Shown here: piece after piece, positions 1 through 12,200 of the stretch | Layout: each line of letters opens with the position of its first letter | Numbering within the stretch: the first letter of the stretch is position 1 | Source: Monocercomonoides exilis | Lineage: Eukaryota > Preaxostyla > Oxymonadida > Polymastigidae | Reading direction: 5' to 3' | Assembly: GCA_001643675.2 (NCBI GenBank) | Contig: LSRY02000054.1 | Span: 1-64,000 of the forward strand | Length of the DNA: 64,000 bases | The notes under the pieces: generated by a model | The model's input: the letters and a program-made list of their open reading frames with translations, nothing else | Told to the model about the DNA's origin: nothing | Databases searched by the model: none | Position numbers and translations under genes: made by a program

Positions 1-1
1 G

Positions 2-45
2 GAAGAAGATTGAATGATGTTTGCAAACATCATTCAATCTTCTTC
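2..45. repeat. 44-bp perfect palindrome
   Basis: Two 22-nt arms meet with no spacer at 23/24; the left arm begins GAAGAAGATTGAATG and the right arm is its exact reverse complement. The sequence lies in a stretch that can be read as part of the adjacent beta-helix pseudogene. A spacerless perfect palindrome at the first bases of the window could be a foldback assembly artefact or a real hairpin; the sequence alone does not decide. Confidence 0.9.
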
Positions 46-2244
46 TGGTCCTTGTGTTGTTAGGTCATATCAAACTGCATCAGCTTTTGAAATGTTTAAC
101 TGCTCACTTGATAAGTGTATTTCAGATTCCATGAAATGAAGTCAAGTGGCAATATTGTCGGCCAACAACGTATTGATTGATTCGTGTAAGTTTGAAGGAA
201 ATCTGATTTCAGTCTCAGAGATGAATGAAGTTGTTGATGAGATCTGTCAGTGGAATGGATCTCTTGTACACATTGCGAAGAGTTCTGTGATAATGAAAGA
301 AACAACAATATCGAATTCATCGGCTGGAGGGTTATCAGTTTCAGATGGCTCTCTTTCCATAACAAAAGGAGAATTTGAGAACAATAATCCATCTGTTGAG
401 GGATATCCTTCGGCTCGAAGGAACATCATCTGCTCGGATTGTGGAATGTTGAATGTTGTCAGCTTGAAAGGGGAGATGGAATCTTGCCAAACACATCTCC
501 TCCGGGATTCCTGGAATGATGGGTGCGAATTGGATGGGATGGCAGGTGAACGAATTTCTCCATTTTTCATTCCCATTTTGGATTCAGCAAAAATGGAGAA
601 AGAAAAAGATTCAGCAAAGATAGTCTTTGAAGGATCGCTGCTTCTTCCGTGCAACCTTTCGTTTCAGGTGGTGATATCTGTTGGTGATGAAAAGTCAATC
701 ACAACATTTGATTTGAAAGAGGATTCATTTGGATCGGAGACAAATGTCTTCTCGACCATCGATTCAGGCTTCATTGACTCGGCTCCAGAAGAAGCAGAAA
801 TATCGGTGAGAATTTTGTTTGGGAGACTAGATGCTCAAGCATTCACTTCTATGGCTGTTTTGAGGAACAGAAGCGAGCCCGATGGAAAAGGAGATGGGAA
901 CATCGTCAAAGAAGAAAATGAAGCGAAATCATCATGGTTCTTTGTTGTGATTATTCTGGCTGTTGTTCTTTTGATTGTTCTTGTTGTATCTGTTATTGCA
1001 ATTATTCGATGGAGAAGTGCAAAAGAAGAAGCAAGAAAATACAAGGAAATAGTAGATGATACAATTAAAAAGGATCCAAAGGTGTTTGAGATGGTGACGA
1101 TGGAGATGTCACCAGAGGAGCAGTGGAGGAGAGCAGAGAAGGAGGCAGAGAAGAAGAATGAAGAGAGGATAAAGAAGAGTGCATGCGAAAAGCTTGGGAC
1201 ATTCCGAGTCGTCAGAGCATTTGTTGAGTGAATGTGGCTCAACGGAATATATTTTTGGGAGAGACTCAGACAAGATCCCAGAATGGATGCTAGAGAAGGT
1301 TGATGAGAAGGAAGAAGGGATAAGGAAGAGAACACTATCGCCATCTATTTCCATCTTATCCCATCCATTTCAACAACTGATTCAGATTCAACATTTGTTC
1401 GTGGAGAGGATCTGTGCCCAACCACATCATCAATGTCGAATCTGGTGGATGCGATGGCCTGTTCATCTCCACATGAGAAGCTGATTGTGGATATGAGGGA
1501 TTCATTGTTCATGCTGCTCCACGGAAGGAATAAGACAAAAGAGATGGCAATTGGCACATTGAAGGAAAGAGAACAAACAGCTGCTCAGATCCTGTTCTGG
1601 GTGGCGAACGGAGCAATTCACTCTTTTGATGAAATGGAAAATCCTCTTCAGTCACTTGCCAATATGAGTCCTCACATAGTTTTGTTCTCCGAACACATGG
1701 TGATTTGTATTGTGATGCACTCTGACTTATTGTCAGATGATGATTCAGACTCGTCATCCATTTCATCTTCAACTGTTGTCACATCTGCCAGTGATGATGA
1801 TAGTGACTCTCTTCCTTCATCCGCCTTTGAGGATGAGGATGACTTCAAAAAGGAGTGCCTGAGGTGGAAGGCACCAGAGTTGCTGATGAACAAGAAATTG
1901 GGAGCGACAAAGGAATCTGTTGCTTTTTCGATAGGGATGATGCTGTGGGAGTGTTTGACACTGGAGATTCCATTTGGAGAGTATGAGGCAGAAGTGGCAG
2001 GGCAGAAGATTGTGAACGGAGAAAGGCCAAACTTGGGCAAAGTTGAGGGATCTGTTTGAAATCGATGGCGAAACAGTGTTTGTCATCGAATGTTGGGGAT
2101 AGACTGTCACTTGCGAATATGAAGCGTATCCTTGTGGAATTGTTTCCTGAAGGCGCAGCAGTCCTGATGATGACTGATGCAATTGGTATTGAGGCAGAAT
2201 CAGAAAACGAGAGCAGAGGGTTTGAGTACACAAGTGTGTTTTGA
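14..2244 (+). pseudogene. Beta-helix / transmembrane / pseudokinase surface protein, decayed
   Basis: The extracellular part (about 14-920) reads as short beta-helix-like repeats rich in Ser, Asn and Gly. It is followed by one membrane helix (about 943-1011, FFVVIILAVVLLIVLVV), a charged juxtamembrane coil (EEQWRRAEKEAEKKNEE) and a tyrosine-kinase-like C-lobe (about 1855-2200). The C-lobe keeps the APE box (RWKAPELL), a subdomain IX-like stretch (FSIGMMLWE) and the element QKIVNGERP. HRD and DFG are absent; that region is a Ser/Asp-rich linker, and the subdomain IX aspartate is Ser. Such domains are expected to be signalling pseudokinases, not enzymes. There is an in-frame TGA at 137-139 and there are frame changes near 1187-1190, 1345-1370 and 2055. 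Some lie in short homopolymers, so sequencing error is an alternative to decay. The true start is probably upstream of the window. Confidence 0.7.
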
Positions 2245-3297
2245 AGACAAAGAATACTAAACATATGGAAAGTGATCATCCTGTGCTGAGCAGACAGAAC
2301 AAAGGAGAGAATATTGAAACAAGAAAGTGAAGGAAGCACTGTTCTCACAAGAAATCAAAGACTGATGAATTTAAAGCCCATTAATTGTGTCATCAGCCTG
2401 CACTTATTATTCAATATATTTTTTTGGAAACACTTACAATATTCATTCACTTGTTTTTCTACTTCTTCTTGTAATGTCATAGCACATCAAATTTTTTGTT
2501 TGTGCGTCAATGTTAATGTTTTCTGAGACGCTCTCCCAGAAGAACGCCAGAAATGTTAATCAAGAAAGAGAATGCATGATCACTTTTTAAAGATAAATAA
2601 AAGTTAATAAAAGCGGAACATTTTGTCGATCTGAGTATTTGATAGAATTTTTGCTTTTTAAACAGAAAAATTCTATTCAATGCCAATGGAGAAATTGATA
2701 TGACCGCTCGAATAAAGCAAAACCTCTGATATCAACTTTTTGAATATTTATCAAATATTGCATTATGTGATGGATTAAAAAGTTATACTGATTTCGTGAA
2801 CAAATTTTCTCATTGAAAGATTTAAAGAAAAGTCGTGCTGATTGACATAAGGATTTATTCTTTTTTAAATATCTTTATTTTTTTTTATTTTTTATATCAG
2901 TCTCAACTTTCCTTCGTTTATATAATCTTGGAATAGTGGAAATGCTTTGTTTGATTTAATTTTCTATTTAGAGCTTGTTTTTTGATGAAAACTGTTGAAT
3001 TTTGTTGTTTTCAATAAAGATTTCGGAGTAATTTTTGATTAGGGGAAAAAGGATTATCAAGCTTTTGCGTTGTTATTATATTAATTCATTAAAACTTCCT
3101 TCATCAAAAATTCAACTCCAATTTGCGTCAATATAATAATCACATTTTCAATTCGGCTAATTGGCATCATTGCTGCAATCATAGACAAAAGGTAACTTTA
3201 GGAGCACCCGCTTTTTGCTTTAATACATGAATATGAACCAAAAACCCAAAGATTGGAGATATTATTAATGCATTATGCATATACTAACCTATTGATA

Positions 3298-3657
3298 TAG
3301 TAACTCATAATAGGACACTTTCTAATGGCCGGACAGTAGCTCAGCAGCTAATGTTGTTTCACATCGTGGCAGCGAGAGTGAGCATTCTGAGAATACATTC
3401 TGTTCATTCATTTTTAAAAATAAATTTTGTTTTTCGGAGAAACACGGAGTAATTAGTTTTTCCGAATTTCTCCGAAAAACAAAATTTATTTTTAAAAAAT
3501 GAATGAACAAGAATAAAGTATTCTCAGAATGCTTCATATACTCATATTCGCCTTACGATCGATGTGGGAAAAAATCAAAATTCTACGTTCATTAGCTGCT
3601 GAGAAAAGGCTACTGTCCGGCCATTAGGAAAGTGTCCGCCTATTATGAAAGTTACTA
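3298..3657. mobile_element. Foldback MITE, 360 bp, TA target duplication
   Basis: The whole element is an imperfect palindrome. The left end TAGTAACTCATAATAGG is answered by the complement of CCTATTATGAAAGTTACTA at the right end, and inner blocks (GGCCGGACAGTAGC, CAGCAGCTAATG, GCATTCTGAGAATAC) recur as inverted copies. The centre is a CGGAGAAA / TTTCTCCG stem near 3436-3475. Both flanks carry TA (3296-3297 and 3658-3659), as expected for an element moved by a Tc1/mariner-type transposase. There is no coding capacity, so it is non-autonomous. No matching transposase occurs in this window. Confidence 0.85.
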
Positions 3658-4385
3658 TAAGTCAAAAATGATTGAATGGTTTTCTATTCACATCTGAAAT
3701 TTCAAAAGAATTTATTCAAACTTCATTTGAATACTTGAATTGGGACGAAATTTTAGGTTTTATGAATTTTGTTCCACCAAATTATTTTTGATGTTTTTAT
3801 CAATTTTCTTTTTTTTCTTCACACTAAAGTATGGGAATGTTTGATATTTTATGATAAGATAGGGAAAAAGTTTGGAACAAAACAAAGTTTTTTCATAAAA
3901 GAAATAATTTCGCCCCAATTGAGCTGTTTCGAACTATAACAATCGCAAATAACACCATCAATCAAAAAAGAAATCTAAAGATATCTTTTTTTAGAATAAA
4001 AATAACTCTTCTAAAATATTTTTCTAAAATTTCAAAAGGGGATAGTTGTTTTTGAAAAGAAAACCCTATAAAAGCAAAATGATAATAAAACATGCATTCA
4101 ACATCAAAGAGTGTTGATGAAAGTTTGCTTGTTAACAAAAAGCATTTTTATGAGCAAATTTTCAATTTTTGAGGTTCCCTAAAAGTAACCTTATGTTCAA
4201 TCATATTAAATTTTGTTCCATTTGATATATTTCTGAAGGAAAAAACTATTACATGTGAATTTCTGACAATAAAATGTTCACGACTAATGCAATATTATTC
4301 AACAAATATGATTAAAGAACCATATTATATCAGATACATGCTATTTTTTTTAAAAATAATATTTTGCAAATATTTGTCCAAATTT

Positions 4386-4602
4386 TTTTGAAAAGTTCAT
4401 TTTGTTTAATTTCAGGTGAAAACAAAAATTATGTATTTTGAAGAAAATTTCATCCAATTCACCAGTTTCCAGAATAGAAATAATAACTTTATCAAGCATT
4501 TATTTCCATTCTGGAAGCTTTTAGTGAGTTGGAATGAAAATTTGATGAAAATATTCAAATTTCATATAAACCTGAATACTGAACAAAAGGAACTTTTCAA
4601 AA
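4386..4602. mobile_element. Foldback MITE family 2, copy 1
   Basis: The ends are TTTTGAAAAGTTCATTTTG and its inverted counterpart CAAAAGGAACTTTTCAAAA. Inner arms pair too (TTTCCAGAATAG with CATTCTGGAAG; CCAATTCACCAG with TAGTGAGTTGG), so the element folds over nearly its whole length. The same terminal sequence is found at 5377-5599. There is no coding capacity. Confidence 0.75.
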
Positions 4603-5376
4603 ATATTTCGACATTTTATTATTCAATTTAACAAAAAATTGAATTCTTCGATCAATTCCAGCAATTCAACCATTTATATTGTTATGGAACAAATCAATTC
4701 AATATATTGATTTCCAACTTGAAATGGTTTGCATAGCGATGAAATTTGACGGATTGATTTCAAAAAATAATAATGGAATGAAATGTTTTATTCAACCATA
4801 AGATTAAACATTTGAGACCATTCAAAAATCACGTTCCATGCGGGATACTATTTTTGAAATAATATGTGTATGTTTTGGATAACCGTATTTCAAAAATTTG
4901 TTTCTTTCAAATTATTCTTCAAAAACTCAAAATGTTATTTTCATTCATTGCTTGAAACAACATGTTATTTTCAGTGTTGGAATAATTCATTTTTAACAAT
5001 AAAATTTCTTTTCAACTCTCCACAAAAATAATTTGTTTGAGAATAATTTTGCAAGATTTCTAAAATATGAATTGAAATATGGACTTTGAAGCTTTTTATT
5101 CACAAATCATAAAAACTTTATTTTTCGAATAATTTTATAAAATATTCTTCAATATCTGAATAAACAAGATATTTTTATATTAGTTTGAATCCATCATTGA
5201 TTTAATTATATAATGTTATGTGACTTAACATGTATTTCAAAAAACGAACAGATTTTATTTAAATTATTTGATCACGAAAAGTTTGTCGGTGGTGCAGTGT
5301 TTTTCTGTTAAAAAGTCTGAAGTGCAACATTTTGTTCAATGAACAGAGAAAAATTTCTGATAACATGTCTTAATTA

Positions 5377-5599
5377 TTTTGAAAAGTTCCTTTTGTTTAA
5401 TTTTCAGGTGAAAAGGAAAATTGAATTTTTTCATCAAATTTTCATTCCAACAAACCAAAATTCACCCGTATGGATATGAATGCTTAACAATGTTAATTTA
5501 TGCATTTTCGTGAAGTTTCATAAGTGAAAAGAGAAATTTGATAAAGACGTGAAATTTTCATTTTTTCATGAAAATTAAACAAAAGGAACTTTTCAAAAT
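5377..5599. mobile_element. Foldback MITE family 2, copy 2
   Basis: It starts TTTTGAAAAGTTCCTTTTG and ends with the inverted CAAAAGGAACTTTTCAAAA. The inner segments TTTAATTTTCAGGTGAAA and TTTCATGAAAATTAAA pair partly. The flanks read TTA and TAA, compatible with a TA duplication. It is homologous to 4386-4602 in its ends; the middles differ. Confidence 0.75.
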
Positions 5600-6246
5600 A
5601 ACTTAGACACATTTCAAATATCCCATTTGTTTTTCAGAAGATTTTTGAAAAATGTTCTTTTGATCAGACAATGATCAAGAAACCGATGAGGAAATCATAA
5701 ATAGTTTTTTTGAAATGAAAAAAATAAACAAATACCGCAAAAAATGATCTTCAACGAAGTATTGATCTCTTCGAATAAGATTCAAACACTTTTGAGGCCG
5801 GAGATGGAGAATGTGCTTCAGTTTACGATGAATACAGAAAAGTGAAAAGTTTTTGATGTTAGAATTATTATTGAAATATGAAGAATGAACAACATCATTA
5901 ACAACTTTCTTTTAAACATGAAGTGGAAAAAAATCTTTGTTCATTTTTCAAAAGCATTAATATTTTTTAGTAATCATTGTTTTATCAGTTCATGATTTTA
6001 TATAAAAAATCAATAGATTGAATGAAATTTATGAAGTCTGGATATTTTAAATATTTTTTTCATTTTTTTCTTTGAAACAATGGGAAAACAAAATTTAATA
6101 TTAACAATAAAGAAAATCATGAGATAAGTTTTATGATATATGCATTAACCCGCATTAATGTGAGTTTATGCATATTCCATAATCATTTTTCTTTTTCTTT
6201 TTCTTTTTTTGTTGATAATGAAGCTTGTTAATAATAATGTGCCATT

Positions 6247-6506
6247 TGGGTAATTTTTTTTGAAATCATAACTTTTCTCGGTATGTTTCTTTTAATGAAA
6301 ATTCATTGTCATTTGTTAAATAATTTCAAACAAAATTTAAAAATTTATTTTTCGTTTCAAAAGCCAAAGTTTGATTTGAAAAAAAAATAGCAGATGCGCC
6401 ACAAAATAGCTCTATCACTTTTCAGGGTTCATTTTTAAATATTCATAACAATAATTCAAACCGAAAAATTTGACAGAAAATATAGGATTTCAAAAATAAT
6501 CACCCA
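6247..6506. mobile_element. MITE family 3 (TGGGTGAT ends), copy 1
   Basis: Terminal inverted repeats are TGGGTAATTTTTTTTGAAATC (left) and the complement of GATTTCAAAAATAATCACCCA (right). Internally it shares ATCATAACTT, a CACTTTTCAG block and an AACCGAAA block with the copy at 29850-30106. It has no coding capacity, and I could not recognise a convincing target-site duplication. Confidence 0.7.
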
Positions 6507-7290
6507 TTTATTGCTTTTTCTGGAAATGACACCAAAAAAATGTTGATTGTGTTCTGATGCAGCTTGTTTGAAATACAACACATTTGAATAAAATTAATGA
6601 CTTTTTATATTATATCCTGTAGTCAAATGAACAACAAATCTTTGAATGTTAAAAGCCCCTCGTTGAAAGCACAATTCATTTCTGAAAAATCCAATATGAA
6701 ACTTGCATATTGGTGATTGTTTTTGTGAACAATAAAATTTTCTTTGTGTGAATTCAAGCCTTTATCAATTCCCACTCAAAACTGCATCTGTATCTGATAG
6801 TTTGTTGCATTGCAGTTATTATAAAAGCAAACGTTGGATATGAAAATCGGATAATGAGAAGAATCAATGCTGTTTTCATTGAGCTGAAGGTTTATTTCTT
6901 GAATTTCGAACATAAGGGGGAAAATACGGACTTTCAAGCTTTTTTGCATAAAGCAATAAATAGTTGTTTCACTCATAACCTTGTGAATCTTTCTCAGATT
7001 TGATAATAAATTGGATTTTCATATCTGCAATCAGGGATAAATAATTGCGTAACATTATATTCTGTGACATCACATGTATTTCAAAAAATGAACCCGATTT
7101 ATTTGTATTTTTTGTTCAGAAAAAGTTAATCAAAAGTGCATAATTTATCTATGAAAATGCCTGAAGTCTTATATTTTGTCCCATATCATTAATTTGAAAT
7201 TTTTTGATAAATAAATGGATAATGCCAACAATTATCACTTATATGATAATGCAAACACAATTTCCTCAGTTTTTGTTTTTTCTTCCAATT

Positions 7291-7548
7291 TGAGTGATTA
7301 TTTTTGAAATAATATATTTCTTTGGAGTGAGTATTATTTCCAGGTTTGATGTTATTGACGAGAGAATATTTATCGATATGTTCAATGCTTTGATATTGTT
7401 TGCCGAAAAAACATCCGTTACAAAAGAAAGACAGCGAGGTGCATAAGTGTCATTATCAAGAACATTTGATTGATTTCCAAGTTTTTCTGACAAATACAAA
7501 AATCGAAAAATAAAACAGAAAAAACATGAAATCAAAAAGAATCACCCA
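7291..7548. mobile_element. MITE family 3, copy 2
   Basis: The left end TGAGTGATTATTTTTGAAAT and right end GAAATCAAAAAGAATCACCCA are inverted repeats of each other and match the ends of the 6247 and 29850 copies. Its length of 258 bp fits the other two (260 and 257 bp). The interior is more diverged. Confidence 0.65.
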
Positions 7549-9216
7549 TTTAATTGAATATTACTGAACTATCAAACAAAGACAATAGAACTCCTTCCGA
7601 AAAAAAGTGGGATTGAATGATTAATTTATTAAAATAGTCTAAAGAAAAACGAAAGAAAAGCAAGAAAGCAATAAGAAATTGAATAATTTGATAAAAATAA
7701 TGCAAACAAATGTTCAGGCGACAATAAATAACTTGTTGAACAGAAAGAAATCAAATCTGTTTTTTTTATTTTGAAAATGAGAAATCATTATTAGTAAAAA
7801 AAAAAATCATTGTTTTTATTTAATTAATCTTCAAATGATTTGTAAAAACTTTTAAAATCACATATTTTTTCGGAGTATCGATAATTATAGAGTTTCAAAT
7901 CACAGGAAGATTAATTAAAGTTGAAATGTTCTATGCTTTTCAATTATCACTGAAACATATGTTTAACATGAAAGTGAAGCAGAAAATTCATTTCATAGCG
8001 AAATTTATTATCGAATGTATCTCCAAACTTTGTTTTTTTTCAAAATTTCGATTCAAAATATTTTTTTGAAAAAAACATGAATGGAATGAAATTCTTGAAT
8101 TTATGTAGAAAAAAACTGTTCCAAACTTTTCTGTCATCTCATTATTTCAAGTCTTTCATTTTCATGGAAAAAAAACAAAGTGAAATTAAAAGATTGAGAA
8201 AAATGAAAGAAAATATAGTGTTGAAAAATATACATGAAGTCAAAAATTTCGTCCCACGTGAAAAAGAATTACCTATATTATATTTGATGAATTTATAATT
8301 TAAAGATATACGCCAAAAATGATTCAAAATTAAAATTTCATGAACTCAAAATTACTAATTTACCATTCAAAATAACAATTATTATTCAACTGACGAATTT
8401 TTTATTCACAATCATTTGAAAATATGTTTGAGTAGATTTTTTCCATTGTTTTCGTTTTTAAAAACTGTATCAGCTTAAACTTTGTGTGCGAGTGAGCAAT
8501 TTTTTAAAAATTTTCATTGTTTTGTTAAAAGGTCATTTTTTCCACAAAAATCTTTTTTCCAATGAAAGCATGAGAAATTTTTATTTTCATTGCAAAAATA
8601 ATTATTTTGATCGCATTGTTGTTATTAAGAACAGAAAACTTATTTTTTGGGTCATTCTTTTTCAAATCATAAAAAATATCTGGGAATATTTTATTTGTTT
8701 GTTTCTTCATCATAAGCATTTTAATTCACATCGGGATATTAATCAAGATTCAATAAAGAAAAATTTGAAGAAATAAATTTGAGTCAATTTTTTTTGTTAA
8801 TTGATTAAATGCTGTTTTCACTATGTTGATTTTCCCTAAGTGCATTAATCAGATTATTCTTATTGAAAAAAAACAGATAAAATATATTTGTTTTTAAAAA
8901 GATTTTTCTATTTCGTATGAAAATTATTCAATTTTTTTGAAAAATTCCCATTTTGAATTATTTTTTGTGTGAAAGAATAAACAATTTTGAAATAGCTCAA
9001 TTTCTATTTTATAGCAGTTGTCATGCATCAAGAACGTATTGCAAGCCATCGTTTTGCAAGATGCATTGTCTTTTGAAATTAACTATGAAATTTCACATTT
9101 TGTTTTTCAATTGCATTTTGTTATGGGAGTTGTTTTTAAAAAAAGCGTCCAGTCATGCAAAGTGAAAACTATTGCGAGTGTAAAATAACATCAACGCGCT
9201 CTTATAGACAAAAATC

Positions 9217-12200
9217 ATGAAGCAGCGCGAGAAAACGAGTTCTTCTTTGGAGAAACGAAATTTGTTTTCTAAGTCTTGCTTAAATGAAACAATTCACATT
9301 CCCTCAGCAGTACAAAAAAGACTCAGGAGCCCATTTGGGAACTTTAAATGGAATCCGGTAAAGGCTGGGGTAGAACCGCTTCTATTCCCCCCAGTCAAAC
9401 AGCGAAAACAAAAAAAAGCTCGATTGCCCAAGCATGTTATTTCAACCAATCTGATTGAAAATTTGGCTTATGCCGATGCATTTTTGCATGAAACGGTATC
9501 TTTGAATCTTGTTGACATTTATGGGCATCGTTCAGAACCAGAAGTTGTAACACCAGTTTGAGAGTAAAGCTTTTATTTCGACAAGTGAATTTTTTATTTA
9601 TTTCGCCAAGTTTTCTCTTGTAAAATTCTGTGAGTCTCTTTATCCGTCGTTTTTGAAGGTTTTGACGCTGAGGATGGATTTTCCTGATCAACCTTTGATT
9701 TCCGTGGCTCCTGTTATATTGAGCATTGCCCGATTTGTGCTTATGAAATATGCAGAGGCATGTGTGGTGATACTCAGCCCAAACAGCAAGTCACGTCTGA
9801 GGCGTGTGGCGAGCGGGCGAGATGTCGTTCTCGGAGTGGCATCGTCGAAAGTCCCACCATCTTTATCAGCCTCTGCCACAGCAAAATACCAGCCGATGAA
9901 GAGCATTCTGCACAAAGCACTTTGTGCGCTTGGAGAGACAGGCGCAGAAGCGGGACAGAGTGATGGGCAAGAGTCACAGAGGCAGACGGACTTGTGCGAC
10001 CAGTTGCGGACGATGATTGCGATGCACAACTTGGGGTTTGACAGAACGAGCCTTGCACAGCGAAAAGAGCTATTTATGTTCCATATGGTGTGCCTCATGT
10101 AGCTTTGCAAATTTTTTTGGTTTTTATTTTTATTTTTATTTTTTTTTTTAAAAAAACATGCTTTAAATTTCTTGTTTGTTGATTTATTCATTCACTCACT
10201 CACTCATTTTTTATTTGTCGATTCATTCATTCATATGAATATTTTTGATGTTTATGAATTTCTCTTTCTCTTTCTCTTTCTCTTTCTCTTTCTCTCTCTA
10301 TGTGCGTGTATGTGCGTTGCTATGACGGAGTGCAGAACGAGGTGGTGCTTATGGATGCTGTTGTGAAGGCAGTTGATGTTCTGTTTGGCGAAAGCACTCG
10401 ACAGCTTCTTGAGGAAAGAGAGCAAGCTTGGCGTGCCTGCCGACAGGAGCTGCTGGAAGCAAAGAAAGAGGAAGAAGATGATGAAGATGATGATGAAGAG
10501 GAGGAGGAAGGGGAAGAGGAGGAAGAGGATGAAGATGAGGAAATAAAAATGTCAACGTCTGAGAGTTGCCTCAGCAACAGCTGGAAAGCAGAAGAGTTGG
10601 AGAAAGAAAAGCAGGGAAGCAGAGGAGGGGTGCTGGATGGGCAGAAGGAGTGTGTGTCTCTGCCGCAGTCCTCTTTCTGGCAGCACACTCCGCCGAAGCA
10701 GCCGTCGCCGAAGCAAAAGTCTCCTCTGCGCCTTCCGCCGATGGAGCTGCAGATGTTGTATCCGCAGGAGAGCAGAGAGAGAAGGGAAAGCAGAGAGAGA
10801 AGGGAGATAAGAGAGAGCAAGGCGAGGCCGGTGATTTGCGGGCGAGGCGCAGAGAGAGGAAGTGTGCTGCTTTCAGAGGGGCAGCGGAATCTGCTGCAGA
10901 AGGCTGTGCACAGCAGCGCAGAGTGGGCAGCAGCGAAGGATGCTTCTCCTTCTTTGTCTTCTTTGTCATCTTCTCGGCAGCTGATTGCTCCAATGACATC
11001 TCCCATGTCACATTCAACAAATGCATCTGAGTCAACATGTGTGTCTGGAGGTGTGTCTGTGCCTCTTCCGGTGGAGGAGCCGGTGCGGTTCCGTTTTGGC
11101 GGGATGGATGTGTCACCGTCTGCGCCGCTGCCCACCCTCCCTTCGCCTCCGAAGCAGCGCGGCCGGTCGACTGCAGCACGTGGCACTCCTCCAAACACCT
11201 CGCCACTTGCCTTCTGCCGCTCTCCTTCTGACTGCCTCACTCATCCATCTCATTCATCGTCGTTTCATTCATCATCCTCATCATCATCCTCATCATCAAC
11301 TTCATCATCATCTTCGTCATCTGATTCATCTTGTCTGCCAGGGATGCTGTGTTCTTCGTGTCTGGCTGAGCAGCAGATGATTTCTCCGCCGAATGGAAGG
11401 TTCCGCCCTTTGAGCAGCATGCGGTCTGCATCGGCGCCTCTGCCGACGCTGCGCTGGTTTCAGTCGCCGCTGTGGCAGTCGACGACAGAGCAAGAGGCAG
11501 CAAGCGAAGAGGAGAGCAGCAAAGAAGAGGAAGACAGAGAGAAAGAGGAAGAAGGAGAAGGAGAAGAGCTCAGAAGAATGGAAGACCGATATTTTGCAGG
11601 GGTGGAGATGGGGCTGTGCGAGGAGGAGCTTTGTGGGAGGACAAGAGCAGAGACACGACTGTTTGAAGGGAGGCGGATTGGAGACGGGGAAGAGATTGAG
11701 CATGTGATTTTGTCGTCGGACGGGATGGAGGTGCTTGGGTTCACAGCGAGGAGAAGAGAGAAGAAGGAGAAAGGGGAAAAGAAGAAGCGGCAGAAGAAGA
11801 AGAAAAGTGTTGTTCCGCTTGTGCGAACAGAGTGTGAGGAAGAGGACTGTGTGATTGAGAGGAGTGGAGGTGGAGGTGGAGATGGAGAGGGGCAGTCTTG
11901 CCTGTGCCAGCAGGGCACTTCGAATTCAGCACAGGCAGAGCTTGTTTTGTATCGTGTGCGTCGGCAGCGGTATGCGGTGTCGACGAACAGCAGAGGGTCA
12001 GTTGGGAAAGAGGCAGTGGAGATTCGGAAGGTGAAAGGGCGACGGACTTTTCGAGGGTATTTGGTGGTGAAAGGGGGAGGAGGGGAAGGAGGAGGAGGAG
12101 AAGGAAGAAGAGAAAGAAGAGAAAGAAGAGAAAGAAGGATGGGAAACAAGGTGGAGAGGAGCCATTCAGCAGCAGCTGGAGCATGGAGATTGGGGGTGGA

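Larger units (their letters stand above)
2245..9216. other. Gene-poor AT-rich intergenic DNA
   Basis: No reading frame here has the composition of the neighbouring genes; all are short and rich in Phe, Lys, Asn and Ile, as expected by chance in such AT-rich DNA. The only structure I can support is five palindromic MITE-like elements (3298-3657, 4386-4602, 5377-5599, 6247-6506, 7291-7548), listed separately. No tRNA box pattern was seen. Confidence 0.7.

Noticed and set aside
137-139. TGA possibly read as Trp (alternative genetic code)
   Set aside because: Intact genes here end in TGA as well as TAA or TAG, and use TGG for Trp. The in-frame TGAs occur in genes that carry other breaks.
2051-2060. 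Programmed frameshift at GTTTGA, also present at 9555-9560
   Set aside because: The shift needed is -1 at one site and +1 at the other, so a common recoding signal does not fit; homopolymer error is simpler.
10320-11240. Long minus-strand ORFs opposite the giant gene
   Set aside because: Their Ser/Leu/Pro-rich content is what the complement of Glu/Lys/Arg-rich codons gives; the plus strand has the coherent gene.
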